64,000 nt of DNA from Mangifera indica. Taxonomy: Eukaryota; Streptophyta; Magnoliopsida; Sapindales; Anacardiaceae. Both the position numbers and the translations under genes were made by a program. The stretch lies in NCBI RefSeq assembly GCF_011075055.1, contig NC_058147.1, positions 4,588,001 to 4,652,000 on the forward strand, read 5' to 3'. The notes below the pieces were generated by a model, which was not told the DNA's origin, searched no databases, and was given only the letters and a program-made list of their open reading frames with translations. Positions 11,601-21,454 of the stretch are shown one piece after another. Each line of letters starts with the position of its first letter. Within the stretch, counting starts at the first letter, position 1.

Positions 11601-12895
11601 TTAAAACTTAAGTTGGGAGAAACTTTTAGTTTTTAAAGTTTAGAGAGGTAAAAAGAGATAAAATTTTTAAGCGTTAGAGTTTTGTTAAATTTAATTAGTC
11701 ATGAGTAAGTAAACGGTATTTTTGTAGTTAATGAAGGGAACTATGAGAATTCAGTATATAGTTTGAGTGGGAAATAGTCCTTTGGCCATGAAATTAACTA
11801 ACAGTGCTGTATTTTAGCTTTCACCTGACGGTACCTATAATGACGAATAAGAAAAAGTCACTATGCATTATTGATGGGTCGGTGGCTTTAAAATTGACAG
11901 CGTGAGGGTGGCCAATGAACTGGGAGCCGGGAACGGCAAGGCCGCAAAATTTGCAACAATAGTGGCGGTAGTAGAATCCACAATAATCGGCCTCATCCTC
12001 TGCGTTTTGATAATGATACTAAGAGAAAAGGTGGCTTTGATATTCACCTCCAGTGAAGATGTCCTTGAAGCTGTTAAAACGCTTTCCTATCTTTTGGCAG
12101 TCACCATTCTCCTCAACAGCGTTCAGCCAGTTTTATCAGGTGCATCTCTAATGAAACATTACTGATAACCTTGACAACTTTTTTTTTTTAATCAGATGTT
12201 AAAGAGTTTTATTTTCACTGCGACAGGAGTGGCTGTGGGGTCTGGATGGCAGGCGACGGTTGCATATGTAAATCTTGGATGCTATTACATAGTAGGACTC
12301 CCACTAGGATTTCTGATGGGCTGGGTGTTCGATCTGGGCGTTATGGTGAGTTTAGCTTCTAAAGTTGATTGCTTGCCTTTTTTGTTGGTTTTTGCATTTA
12401 TGTGTTGATTGGGCTTACAAACAATCAATGCTTCCATCTTTAACCTGCTTTTTCATGAACCCAAGTTATCAAATAGTTAAACTTTTTATCCATTATGCAT
12501 GAATCTAAGCCTGATAAAGTTCTGTTAAAAGTTTGCTAATTCAAGGAAATTTCTTTAATTATGAGGAATTATATGATTTAATCTTGTATTGACACAAATT
12601 ATTTTTACATTTGTGCATCAGGGTATCTGGGGAGGAATGATCTTTGGTGGAACTGCTTTTCAAACGGTCGTGTTGTCCATTATAACTGCAAGATCCGATT
12701 GGGACAAGGAGGTATAATTTGACATTATAACATTTTTTTCTTTTCAACGAAAGAAACAAGCTTGACTTTAACACATTTTGAAGTCGTCTCTAATTGATCG
12801 TTTTGGTGGATTTACAGGCTGAAAAGGCAAAGCAACGAGTCCAGAGGTGGTCGAGTCCCAACCCAGACAATGACTCAGAAGACCAAAATAAGTAA
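8650..12895 (+). CDS. MATE efflux transporter (DTX27-like), second tandem copy
   Basis: This is a tandem paralogue of the transporter at 4147-7245 in the same orientation. Exons 8650-8931, 9033-9574, 9666-9752, 9847-9903, 11901-12139, 12227-12345, 12622-12711 and 12818-12895 join in phase to 497 residues. Exons 2 to 6 have exactly the same lengths as in the first copy; exon 7 is one codon longer and exon 8 adds a polar tail ending [14 protein letters not shown]. Family motifs are [74 protein letters not shown] and [15 protein letters not shown]. Intron 4 is 1,997 bases, against 787 in the first copy, and contains two Mutator-like elements. The reading frame is intact, so the protein is probably functional. 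The 12-span topology and H+/Na+ antiport role are family knowledge; substrate and membrane are unknown. Confidence 0.94.
10001..10692. mobile_element. Fold-back Mutator-like element in MATE intron 4, right end degraded
   Basis: The left terminus GGCCAAAGGACTATTTCCCA matches the family consensus. The A/T-rich subterminal arms and a central CTTCATCGACGAGAAG-type inverted segment follow. At the right, only TTTTGGCC survives and the GGGTGGGAA part is absent, so the right terminus is damaged and the boundary approximate. No clear target duplication is seen. Confidence 0.6.
10923..11787. mobile_element. Fold-back Mutator-like element with 10-bp target duplication, in MATE intron 4
   Basis: The element runs from GGCCAAACGACTATTTCCCA to the inverted TGGGAAATAGTCCTTTGGCC. 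It is flanked on both sides by ATGAAATTAA (10913-10922 and 11788-11797), a 10 bp duplication in the range of Mutator-like transposons. Left and right arms are long inverted repeats of each other. The centre repeats GTCTTCCCAGA/TCTTCTTCTGAGAAGACG motifs as nested palindromes. It encodes no transposase, so it is non-autonomous. Confidence 0.85.
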
Positions 12896-13441
12896 TCGCA
12901 CTAGACATTAATCGTGGTGGTTTTTCACCGGCCACTGGGATCTAATTTTGAGCTTTCTTTTTAATTTGATGTACATTTCATTGTCCACCGCATGAATTTT
13001 TGAGTTATTGCAATAATTCTATGCAATTAAGTTTTGAACAAAAAGGAGCTTGAATTGTCATTTTATCACTTATTTATAAGTTGATTTCTGTTAAAGACAA
13101 CGATAAAATTATTATTTTATTATTAAATTTTAAAACCATAAAAATTTATATTATTTTTAGAATTAAATTTTAAACAATTAACTTTTTTTTCTAAATTTTT
13201 TCTTCTTCCTCCAGTAATAGAAGAAAGTTCTTGCCATCGGGCCGACCTTTCCACTATAACCTTTTGTTGCCATCAGCCTTTCAACTGTAGAAGTTTTGTT
13301 TGATGAAAATAATCCATCTTTATTTGACAAAGAAACAAAAAAATTTATTGTCATCTGTACCATACTTCGGCTATATCTGTGAAAGCATGCGCTTATAACT
13401 TATCAAACCCACTTTCATTCGTGTCCATCAATGTCTACTAT

Positions 13442-13747
13442 TAGGGTTGGATTCGAGCTAAATTAATTTAAGCTTGAGCTCGGCTCGGTCGAGCCCAAAA
13501 TGAGTCTGCCTTAGTCAAGCTCGAGCTCGAGCTACTCGTCAAATTTTCTAATTAAAATTTTTGATACAAAACGACATCGTTTTGATCAATATATATTAAA
13601 AACGATATCATTTTGATAACAAAAAACGAATCGAGCTGAATTTGAGCCCAAAATGAGCTTGCCTTAGCCGAGTTCGAGCTCGAACTCGAGCAGACTATAT
13701 CTGAACCGAGCTGAACTAGAGCTCGGCTCAACTCAAATCTAGCTCTA
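13442..13747. mobile_element. hAT-like MITE with perfect 8-bp target duplication
   Basis: This 306 bp element starts TAGGGTTGGATTCGAG and ends with the inverted TAGAGCTAGATTTGAG. It is flanked by TCTACTAT at 13434-13441 and 13748-13755. An 8 bp duplication and a TAGRG terminus are hallmarks of the hAT superfamily. The arms are built of GAGCTCGAGCTCGGCTCGG-type repeats, and the centre carries AAAACGACATCGTTTTGAT. There is no coding capacity. Confidence 0.85.
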
Positions 13748-14139
13748 TCTACTATCATTACAATCTTGCACAGTAGAACCGGAAGTGGAAGACTCAATTT
13801 CTTTCCAGTGCGGGAATTATAGAGTTGGCAATGGGCCAATACCATCCACAAAATTTGGGCATGATCCATGTTTCGCAGGACTCACAAACAAAGTGACCAC
13901 ATCGGGGTTTCACGGGGAAAGCCCACGAATCAACACGACAGCACAACTTAAAAAAATAAAAAAAAAAGGACACAGCAACGGCTACTTTGCACCAAAAGAC
14001 AAAATCCAAAATACTCATGACCCCATTGGGAGGGTAACGGCTACATTTTTCCTTTTTCTTTTTAGTTTTTCTATTCGTTGCACGAAAAGGAAAGCCAACT
14101 GGAGAGAGAAGAAAGTCTCCGAGCAGAAGGAGTAAGCCG

Positions 14140-14427
14140 CCGAAGATGAAGAGGGAAGAGAAAAAAAACTTAAAAGCGAAAAAATAGTTATTTTTTAAAA
14201 TTAAAAATATTTAAACAGTAAAAAATAGTTATTTTGAAAATTTTGAAAAAACATAAAATTATATATTTTTAATATTATTATTGAAATAAAAATTTTATTT
14301 TTATTTATAACAGAAAATTTTAATAAAAAATTAATTTATAGATAAGATTTTAAATTTTTGAAATTTGATAAATAATAATTTGAGAATATATCAAACTTTG
14401 GGTGGGAACAAGTCTTTTGTTTTGGCC
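14140..14427. repeat. Right-half fragment of fold-back Mutator-like element
   Basis: This ends CTTTGGGTGGGAACAAGTCT and TTTGGCC at 14427, the right terminus of the family, preceded by the typical A/T-rich right arm. No matching left end was found, and the left boundary is approximate. Confidence 0.55.
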
Positions 14428-14692
14428 TTCTTATTATCACGCGGGCAATTTTTTTTGAATCATTATTATTTTTTTTTAAATTAAATTGAAATCCTCCATC
14501 TATCACCGCAAAATTCTGCGAGTGGCAATGCCGCGGAGAGACCGATTACTTCAACCTGACCTCTTGAATTGTCTCAAGTGGCTCCCATCCGACCCACCCA
14601 ACGCAAAACACGCGCTCTCGTTTCATAAGAGAAGAAAATTTGAAGTTGCCGACTGGGAGCGTTTACATCATCATAGTTTATTGGCCAAAAGA

Positions 14693-15436
14693 CTTGACCC
14701 CACCGAGATATTTTGAAGCCTCAAAGTCGTATTTTTTAATTTTAACAAATTTAAATATTTAATTATGAGTTAATTTTTATTAAAAAATTTTATTAAAATT
14801 AGAGATAAAAATATTATTTAATCAAAAAAATTAAAAGAATTAAATTTTCTTTTTTTAATTTGAAAATTTTACATTTTTTTCATTTTTTTTAAGTTTAAAA
14901 AATGATAATTTTTTTCAAAGATTTTTTTTTTCTTTTCTTCGGTGATAATCTATCATCTCTGACCATTAGTCATCCTCTCTCTTGTTTTATTTTTCCCTCC
15001 CTTTCCTTTCTAACTATAGATTGACAAAAATTATCTAAAAATCCAAATGATTTTGGTCTAGATGTCCAAAGGAAAGTCATTTGAATTTTCAAACAATTTT
15101 ATCAATCTATAGTCGGAGAGGAAAGTGAGAGAGATTGAGAAAGAGATAAGGCAGAAGGAGGGAAGGCCGACAACGGATTGTTGCTGAAGAAAAGAGAGAA
15201 AAATCTTAAAAAGAAATTTTTATTTTTCAAACTTTGAGAAAAAAAAAATTACGAGATTTTTAAATATAAAAGAAAAATATAATAAAATTTTAATTTTTTA
15301 AATTTTATAATAAATAATAATTTTATTTTTAATCTTAATTAGTATTTTTAACAAGAATTTTCATATAAATGTATATATAAATTAAAAAAAAAATAAAAAA
15401 AAACTTTGAAATTTTACTACACCAAGACTTTTGGCT
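14693..15436. mobile_element. Fold-back Mutator-like element
   Basis: The left end GGCCAAAAGACTTGACCCCA and right end CACCAAGACTTTTGGCT are diverged family termini. The interior has an inverted pair at about 15015-15115, where TTGACAAAAATTATC and CAAACAATTTTATCAA arms face each other. No target duplication is recognisable, so this is an older copy. Confidence 0.65.
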
Positions 15437-15576
15437 TGCTTGGTAGACACGATCGTTGTTTTGATAAACCCATTTGAATTTAAACATAAATGCCCGTTCT
15501 TTCTAAGACTCAGTCAAAATCATTAGTCTATTCCATCATATCAATTTCCTTAAAAATGTATTTTAAAACAAGAGCG

Positions 15577-16629
15577 TCACAAATCATTTTCGACAAATTG
15601 TGGAACCCGGTTCCACTGAAACAACTGTCTGAACTCAGAAAATCGTTCGCTCATTCGACTCAACTCGCTTAACTCGTCTCTTGCCGACATCTTCATTAAC
15701 GTCTTCTCCTGTACATTCTTATTCACTGCCACCAGTACCGTTATCTTTGTTTTTGTTTCGTGGATCAAATTCCATAACCGATGATTCTTATTTCTGTTAA
15801 CAAACAACCGTTGCAATCTGTCTTCGCAATCTTCGAGTCTTTTCAAAGCATTCAAAAACCGAGTCACGTCTTCCTGACTTAAACTGATTAATCTCTCTCC
15901 CAGTTCGTCAACTCGGAGGAAAATTTCATGTTGTATTAACCTGTAATCTGCACCCACCAATCTGACAACCTCATGTACCAAATTGTTCCTCTGAAGATTC
16001 AACGAATTGGGCACGTCACTTACCTCTTCAACGAAGCTTACTAGAGCATCTACCTCTCTCAACAAATTTGAGCTCAACAATGCCAAAACCATCTCTTCTT
16101 TGTCATCACTAATCTTCTTAGCCGCTTTTGAAGAACAGACGTAATAACCCACAACTCTGGAAGCTGTTAAATTTCGCTCTAAAACGCAAGCATACCACCT
16201 GACCCACGACGACAGTTCCCAAGCTTCTGGGTCGGAATCATCTCGAAACATTGACAAATTAAGAAAGTTTCGGCCACCATAAGAAGGATAAATTGAAAGC
16301 TGCTCTTTTAAAATAAACGAACCGTTTGTAATAATATTATGGATTGTGAAAAGACACTTCACGGCAACAAAAGCGTTGCGTGTGGCGTGCAGGCGGTCCA
16401 TGAGAGCTTGAATGCAAGCGGACGCTCCTGGTTGGGACCCATGGTCGATGCAAAGAACGGCAGCGATACGTTTATACGACGGAGGATTTGAAGTGCGGTG
16501 GGAGGTTGCAAGGAGGACAGCGCGGCGGATGGAGGAGGTTTTGCGTTTGGTTGAGAACGTTGTTTTGATTAAGGATGCTTTGTCTTTGAGAAAGCCTATG
16601 AAAATTCTAAGTGTCGTTGGCCGGCCCAT
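15577..16629 (-). CDS. Putative clathrin assembly protein with ENTH/ANTH domain (At4g40080-like)
   Basis: Plant ANTH proteins (AP180/CALM type) bind phosphoinositides and clathrin and promote vesicle formation in endocytosis. This single-exon frame encodes 350 residues. It begins MGRPTTLRIFIGFLKDKASL; a TTG-initiated extension upstream is rejected because family members start MGR. The ANTH N-terminal part shows KRIAAVLCIDHGS, ACIQALMDRLHATRNAFVAV, KCLFTIHNIITNGSFILKEQ, GGRNFLNLSMFRD and ELSSWVRWYACVLE. The C-terminal half is helical, with LLREVDALVSFVEE and RFLNALKRLEDCEDRLQRL, as in intronless At4g40080-type proteins. The long, NPF/DPF-rich clathrin-binding tail of larger AP180 proteins is absent, which is usual for this short subgroup. 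No lesion is seen; the stop is TGA at 15577-15579. Confidence 0.9.
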   Translation of the reverse strand: MGRPTTLRIFIGFLKDKASLIKTTFSTKRKTSSIRRAVLLATSHRTSNPPSYKRIAAVLCIDHGSQPGASACIQALMDRLHATRNAFVAVKCLFTIHNIITNGSFILKEQLSIYPSYGGRNFLNLSMFRDDSDPEAWELSSWVRWYACVLERNLTASRVVGYYVCSSKAAKKISDDKEEMVLALLSSNLLREVDALVSFVEEVSDVPNSLNLQRNNLVHEVVRLVGADYRLIQHEIFLRVDELGERLISLSQEDVTRFLNALKRLEDCEDRLQRLFVNRNKNHRLWNLIHETKTKITVLVAVNKNVQEKTLMKMSARDELSELSRMSERFSEFRQLFQWNRVPQFVENDL

Positions 16630-17242
16630 CGACTCCAACTCTGACGGAAATGGTGAAAGAAAGGATCTGAAGAGACACAAGTGAAAGGCAGACCCTTAAA
16701 TGGACGTGGGCATGTCGGTCTTTTTCGTGTTTGTATTAACAGTTCATAACGAGTAACGAAACGCGTAAGCGCGTAAAAAGTAAAATTAGTAAATGATTTT
16801 TTATGGTTTGGATTTAGAGAGTGGGTCCATTTGTCAAATTTCTTCTGACCTTTCTAATTAAGATTAATTTCAACTAATTGATAATCTAAAGGGCAATTTA
16901 TTCAACTGTTTCAATTATTGAATAGCATTTACATCATCGTTGGTTGTCGATGAAGCTTATTTGAATGCTATTCTTTCTATTTTGAGACTATTTAGAATCA
17001 GTTTTAACAGCCACATGTGAATGAATCAACCTTCGACCGAAGATAGATTATTTTTTTATATTAAAAAATATAAATAAATTATATAAATTTATTTATTTTA
17101 TATAAAAATTTTACAGTCAATATACAAAGTAGATTTTGCATTATTGAATGTCTAGTTCCCACCCCTGACTTGGAAGGAACTAATTTTTTTTTTTATTCTA
17201 TAGTGTGTTATTTGTCCATTCCTCGTTAAGGAAAACAATAAA

Positions 17243-17397
17243 ACTATGTGTATCTATTTTGGGTATATAAATATGTACACATTTATATGTGTCATCATAT
17301 GATTAGATGATTTTGAATTAAGAATAAAACAATAACCAATTATATGATTACACATATGTGTGTATATATTTGTGTACCCAAAATGGATACATATAGT
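17243..17397. repeat. Palindromic MITE, ACTATGTGTAT family
   Basis: This 155 bp element starts ACTATGTGTATCTATTTTGG and ends AAATGGATACATATAGT. The interior ATATGTGTCATCATATGATT and GATTTTGAATTAAGAATAAA are nearly identical, in inverted orientation, to the copy at 3162-3305. Confidence 0.8.
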
Positions 17398-17904
17398 ATT
17401 ACTCTAAAAAAAATCACAAGGATTTAAAAATCATTTGATATAATAAAATTATTAAAAATCTAACTAATGCAACTAACTGACAACTAATTCTTATAGAATA
17501 AAACAATGTTTATAAATAAATTATATAAATTTATATGATTGTTTAATTTTATTTTTCACTTTAAAAATATTATTATATTATGTTATATAAATAAGTTTGT
17601 ATGTATAATATTTCTTTTATTCTCTATTTAATAAAACAATTTTTTTCTTTATTTATTTATTTATTTATGTATTACTTATTTTTCTTCTGTATTTAATAAA
17701 TAAAACGCAGTTCTCAAACTCCAAACCCATTGCTGGAAGTAGCCTCGACCATCCTTTTGACAACCTCTTCATAGATTTGTTTTGCTATCCTCTCAGCTTC
17801 CACCAGCTCCAGCTTTAGGCCTTTTCTTTGGATTCGTTATATAAGCCTCTGAGTCCCACTTCTTATAAACCACCTCACTATCATTATCATGTATTGAAAC
17901 AATA

Positions 17905-18051
17905 AATTTATGTATATACATTTTTAAATATATAAATAATATATTATCATGTAATTGAGTGATTTTGAATTAAAGATAAAATAATACCTAATCAAATAAT
18001 GACTCATCATCTATATATTCTTTTATGTATTAAAAAATGTGTATATGTAAC
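17905..18051. repeat. Palindromic MITE, ACTATGTGTAT family, diverged
   Basis: The core GATTTTGAATTAAAGATAAA and the ends ATTTATGTATATACATTT and TGTGTATATGTAAC align with the family. It has several substitutions, so it is an older copy. Confidence 0.6.
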
Positions 18052-18663
18052 ATTATTTATAAGGGAAATTAGGTTTTGTCATTCTCCAATGCCCTTCCAT
18101 ACTGTTAGAAGAGAGTGATTTCTTTGAGAATGTAAATGGTAAGCTTGTGACGGAAGATAGACATTTTTTGACATTGAATAGTCAGAGGATTCTATTCAAA
18201 AGTGGAGACGATGAGGGGGCGAGTGATTTGGAGACGAAATTATGTGCCAGAGAGTTTGTCTAAAAACAGAGGATGATGATGTCGCTTCGTTAGATTTGCC
18301 TACGCAATAAGAGCGTGGATTGGACACCACTTTGACTGGTGATTATATTTTCAAGTGTTATATGGTTTAATTGAACAAGTTTATGATTACAATCAAATTA
18401 TACTACTCAAATTTAAGTAAGTATGTAAATAATATATTATCATATAAGTGATATTTAACTATATGATGATACATCATATATGAATCTATTTATATACATA
18501 AAAATTTGTACGTATAACATCGTCTTTGTGAATATTACACAAGCGTAATATTTATATGTAATAGTTGATGTTCAGCGTTTACCAACTAATTATATGTAAT
18601 GGTTAATTTTCAATAACTCTCACTTGTTTTAACCTTTCAACTAAATATGTTTAGTTTAAATCT

Positions 18664-19713
18664 GGCCAAAGGACTAATTTCCATCCAAAGTTTGTTGATT
18701 TCTCAAGTTTTTTACCTTTTAACTATAAAAATCTTATTTATGCACTCATAAAAGGTTAAAGTTAACGAAACTCTAATTTTAAAATTTTTTTTTTCTAAAC
18801 CCTAAAAACTAACAATTTTCTCTTAAACTAAGTTAAAAAAAAAAACTATATTTTCCCCCTTAAGGTTTACTTTTCAATTTCTAATAACATTTTTAGGGTC
18901 GTAGTCGACAACCTCTCTCTCCTGATATTTCCTTTTATTGGGTTTAGATCTATTCATAATGGGTCCATTGGACCCAGTTTTAATTAACTGCCAAGGGAGT
19001 TGGAAGACAATTGGATACTTATAAATTGTCCAAAAATAGCCTCCTCTCAATAATGATAACAATAATAATAATTTTCATTTTATGCACATGAAATAGAAGC
19101 CAGGTACACCCAAATTTAATGTTTACCGAATTTACATAATAATGATTTTGACATTTTTAATTGTTCCCAACGCCTCTTCCTTTGATAGTGTCTCTCTTGT
19201 CATCTCTCTCTTCTTCGATTGGCTATATAACCCGAAAAGAAAAAGATAAGGGATCTCGTTTTTATTTAAGAAGACGGTTGTCTTCCCAAAAAAAGATAGT
19301 TATTTGGAAGAAGAAGATGACTCATCTTCTTTTAAGAAGATGATTTGTTTTCCCAAACAAGTAATGCACGATCATTGGAGGGAGAAAATATAATGAGGCA
19401 GATCATCAAAGAAAGATGATTCATTGAGAGGGAGAAATCGCGAGAGGAACTGACTAGATATTGAAATTAAACCTTAAGAGAAGAAAATTGATTTTTTAAA
19501 ATTTGATATAGGAGGAAAATTATTATTTTTTAAAATTTAAGAAAAGAAAAAGAGATAAAATTTTAGTTTTTTTTAATAATATAGATAAAATGATGATTTT
19601 ATCATTAAAACTAATAAACTTAATAATATATGAATAGGTAAATAAAATTTTTAAAATTAAAGAATAAAAATTTGAAAAAATACTATTTTTTATGTGAGAA
19701 TTAGTCCGGTGGA
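18664..19713. mobile_element. Fold-back Mutator-like element, about 1 kb
   Basis: The left end GGCCAAAGGACTAATTTCCA fits the family. The right end GTGAGAATTAGTCCGGTGGAC is a mutated version lacking the final GGCC. The centre carries the family's GACGGTTGTCTTCCC and AAGAAGATGACTCATCTTC palindromes. No target duplication is visible. Confidence 0.65.
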
Positions 19714-19985
19714 CTTTATTTATGTTGTTGATTTGGGCTCTTCCCTAGTGGGCTCGTCTTTTGCGGGCTCTCATCGACTAAGCTCGCCTGAAATCAACTG
19801 AATGGTCACTTTAGTTGGCCCACCTAAAATGGCTTCACACAACTTAGAGACCCTTACCTATAATTCCTAACCTCACCTACTCAGACTTGCCCCACTATCC
19901 AGAGCCATAGGCCACGTCTCCCACCATAGACCTTTCCTTTCATTTGTCTCTTCAATTTTAATTCTTACGTAATAAAATAAAATAA

Positions 19986-20128
19986 TATTATACATATAAA
20001 TATCAGACATATTTTTAAATATAAATAATAATATATTATTATGTGATTAAATATTATTTTATTTTTATTTTAAAATTATTTAATTATATAATATTTAAAT
20101 TTAAATTTATTATTGTATATATAGTTTT
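19986..20128. repeat. Diverged AT-rich palindromic MITE
   Basis: TATTATACATATAAATATCA at the left and TTGTATATATAGTTTTATAG at the right are inverted ends resembling the ACTATGTGTAT family. Strong divergence and extreme AT content make this tentative. Confidence 0.4.
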
Positions 20129-20362
20129 ATAGAATAAAATAACATATGAAACAAATTGCCCTCCATAAAAAGAAACCACAATCTTATTTCATTTTTTTCA
20201 GCAAAATAAAACAAATCAAAAGAAATTCATAAACTATATTCCTACGTACTGCACATAAATCTGAATGGGTCAATCCCAAGATTAATTTGATAACTAACCT
20301 ACTTTGTAGACTGGACCGGAGGGAGCCGCTCAAATGATCGATCACCATCATTATTATGACTT

Positions 20363-21454
20363 CTAACCCTGCAAGTTCGGTTCCGTGCACGTCACCTCAT
20401 CACAAACATTTGGAATCCTAAAACCCCTGCGGCCAGACCGAGTTGACCGGTCGAACCGTTCGTAGTTTAAGGGCCCGAGTCTTCCACTTCCACTCCTAAA
20501 CCCCCTCCTTGTACTCCTCTCTCTCGGAAGCACCACGCAGCTCTTGCTTCTTGTTAGATTCGAGTTCATTAACTCGTTTCTTACCTCCGCCGGTAATATT
20601 AGTGTAAACCTCTCACAATTTTCACCCGGTTGAACCAACGAGTGACCCGTCGAGTGTGATCGTGGAAATAAACCGGCCAGTCTCCAACCTGTTGATTTCG
20701 ATTTTCGTGGCGGCCTATTTTGATTCATCAAATTCACCTCTTGAGATTCTACGTCTCTGCTATCCTCAACCCGGGAAATTCCCTCACGATCATTGGAACT
20801 CCATTCCGATTCACCCGAACCGTTATCCGTGTCAAATACTTGAATGATGCTGGACGCAATTTCACCGGGTTGATGGACCAAATTTGCGCGGCAAACGGGA
20901 CACGTGTGATGCGAAGCTAGCCAAGCATCTATACAGTCAGTATGAAACACATGGCTACACTTGGGTATTAAACGCAGTGTTTCGTCGTCTTCAAATTCGT
21001 TTAGGCAAACGGCGCATTCTAAGGAGCCCTTGCCGATTTTAAGCCCTTTAACAGTGGAGTAGAGAAAGGTGGGAAACGTGTTGATAACGGATGCATCGAG
21101 TCCGCGTGTAATTCTACGGGAAAGGTAGTTGGTTCCTCTAAGAAAGACGGCATAAGGCTCGCCATCGCTACGGTGTGAACGCCGCTGGTAACACTGTCGG
21201 AAGTAAACAGAACAATATCCCATTAAAAAGAATACACTGATCAACACCACCATGACAATAGCCATTTTCGGGTTGAATGTGGGCCCCTGTGTGTTAAACT
21301 CGTCATCCGGTAGAGGACCGGGTGGCACAGTTCTGAATTGCGCAGTGACGTACGGCAAGCCATGGAGTGTAAAAAGCAGAAAGAATAAAATGCCATGATT
21401 GGAAATGGAAAGTCTGAAAATCCAAAGACTTCGATTCTTCTTTAGGACTGCCAT
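20363..21454 (-). CDS. RING-H2 E3 ubiquitin ligase, ATL6/ATL31-like
   Basis: ATL proteins are membrane-anchored RING-H2 ubiquitin ligases; the ATL6/ATL31 subgroup acts in carbon/nitrogen balance and defence. One exon encodes 363 residues. There is an N-terminal hydrophobic stretch (about 20-38, signal-peptide-like) and a membrane span at about 64-82 ([18 protein letters not shown]). The GLD motif is at 118-120 and the RING-H2 finger at 147-188, with ligands C147, C150, C166, H168, H171, C174, C185 and C188. The RING contains the ATL-typical proline before the third cysteine (IPKC) and the tryptophan in DAWL. The C-terminal half is basic, Ser/Arg-rich and ends in TEPNLQG, with RSHSTGHSL and [13 protein letters not shown] segments as in ATL6/31. 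ATL genes are usually intronless, as here. The gene is intact. Confidence 0.92.
   Translation of the reverse strand: MAVLKKNRSLWIFRLSISNHGILFFLLFTLHGLPYVTAQFRTVPPGPLPDDEFNTQGPTFNPKMAIVMVVLISVFFLMGYCSVYFRQCYQRRSHRSDGEPYAVFLRGTNYLSRRITRGLDASVINTFPTFLYSTVKGLKIGKGSLECAVCLNEFEDDETLRLIPKCSHVFHTDCIDAWLASHHTCPVCRANLVHQPGEIASSIIQVFDTDNGSGESEWSSNDREGISRVEDSRDVESQEVNLMNQNRPPRKSKSTGWRLAGLFPRSHSTGHSLVQPGENCERFTLILPAEVRNELMNSNLTRSKSCVVLPRERSTRRGFRSGSGRLGPLNYERFDRSTRSGRRGFRIPNVCDEVTCTEPNLQG

Larger units (their letters stand above)
12896..15576. other. Spacer between second MATE gene and ANTH gene
   Basis: Apart from the hAT-like element at 13442-13747 and two fold-back Mutator-like copies (to 14427, and 14693-15436), nothing coding is supported. 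Open frames at 13785-14135 and 14486-14716 have no family resemblance and lie beside or between repeats. Confidence 0.65.
16630..20362. other. Repeat-rich spacer between ANTH and ATL genes
   Basis: No gene is supported here. Two clear palindromic MITEs (17243-17397, 17905-18051), a diverged one (19986-20128) and a 1 kb Mutator-like element (18664-19713) are listed separately. The segment 18055-18420 is less AT-rich, but its frames are short and unrecognised. The segment 19715-19930 has pyrimidine-rich, GGCTC/CTCGCC-type low-complexity sequence. Confidence 0.6.

Noticed and set aside
13785..14135. 116-residue plus-strand frame as a gene
   Set aside because: It has no recognisable domain, contains low-complexity lysine runs and lies between repeats with no splice or promoter context.
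16630..16680. Seventeen-residue extension of the ANTH protein
   Set aside because: It starts with TTG; homologues begin at MGR.
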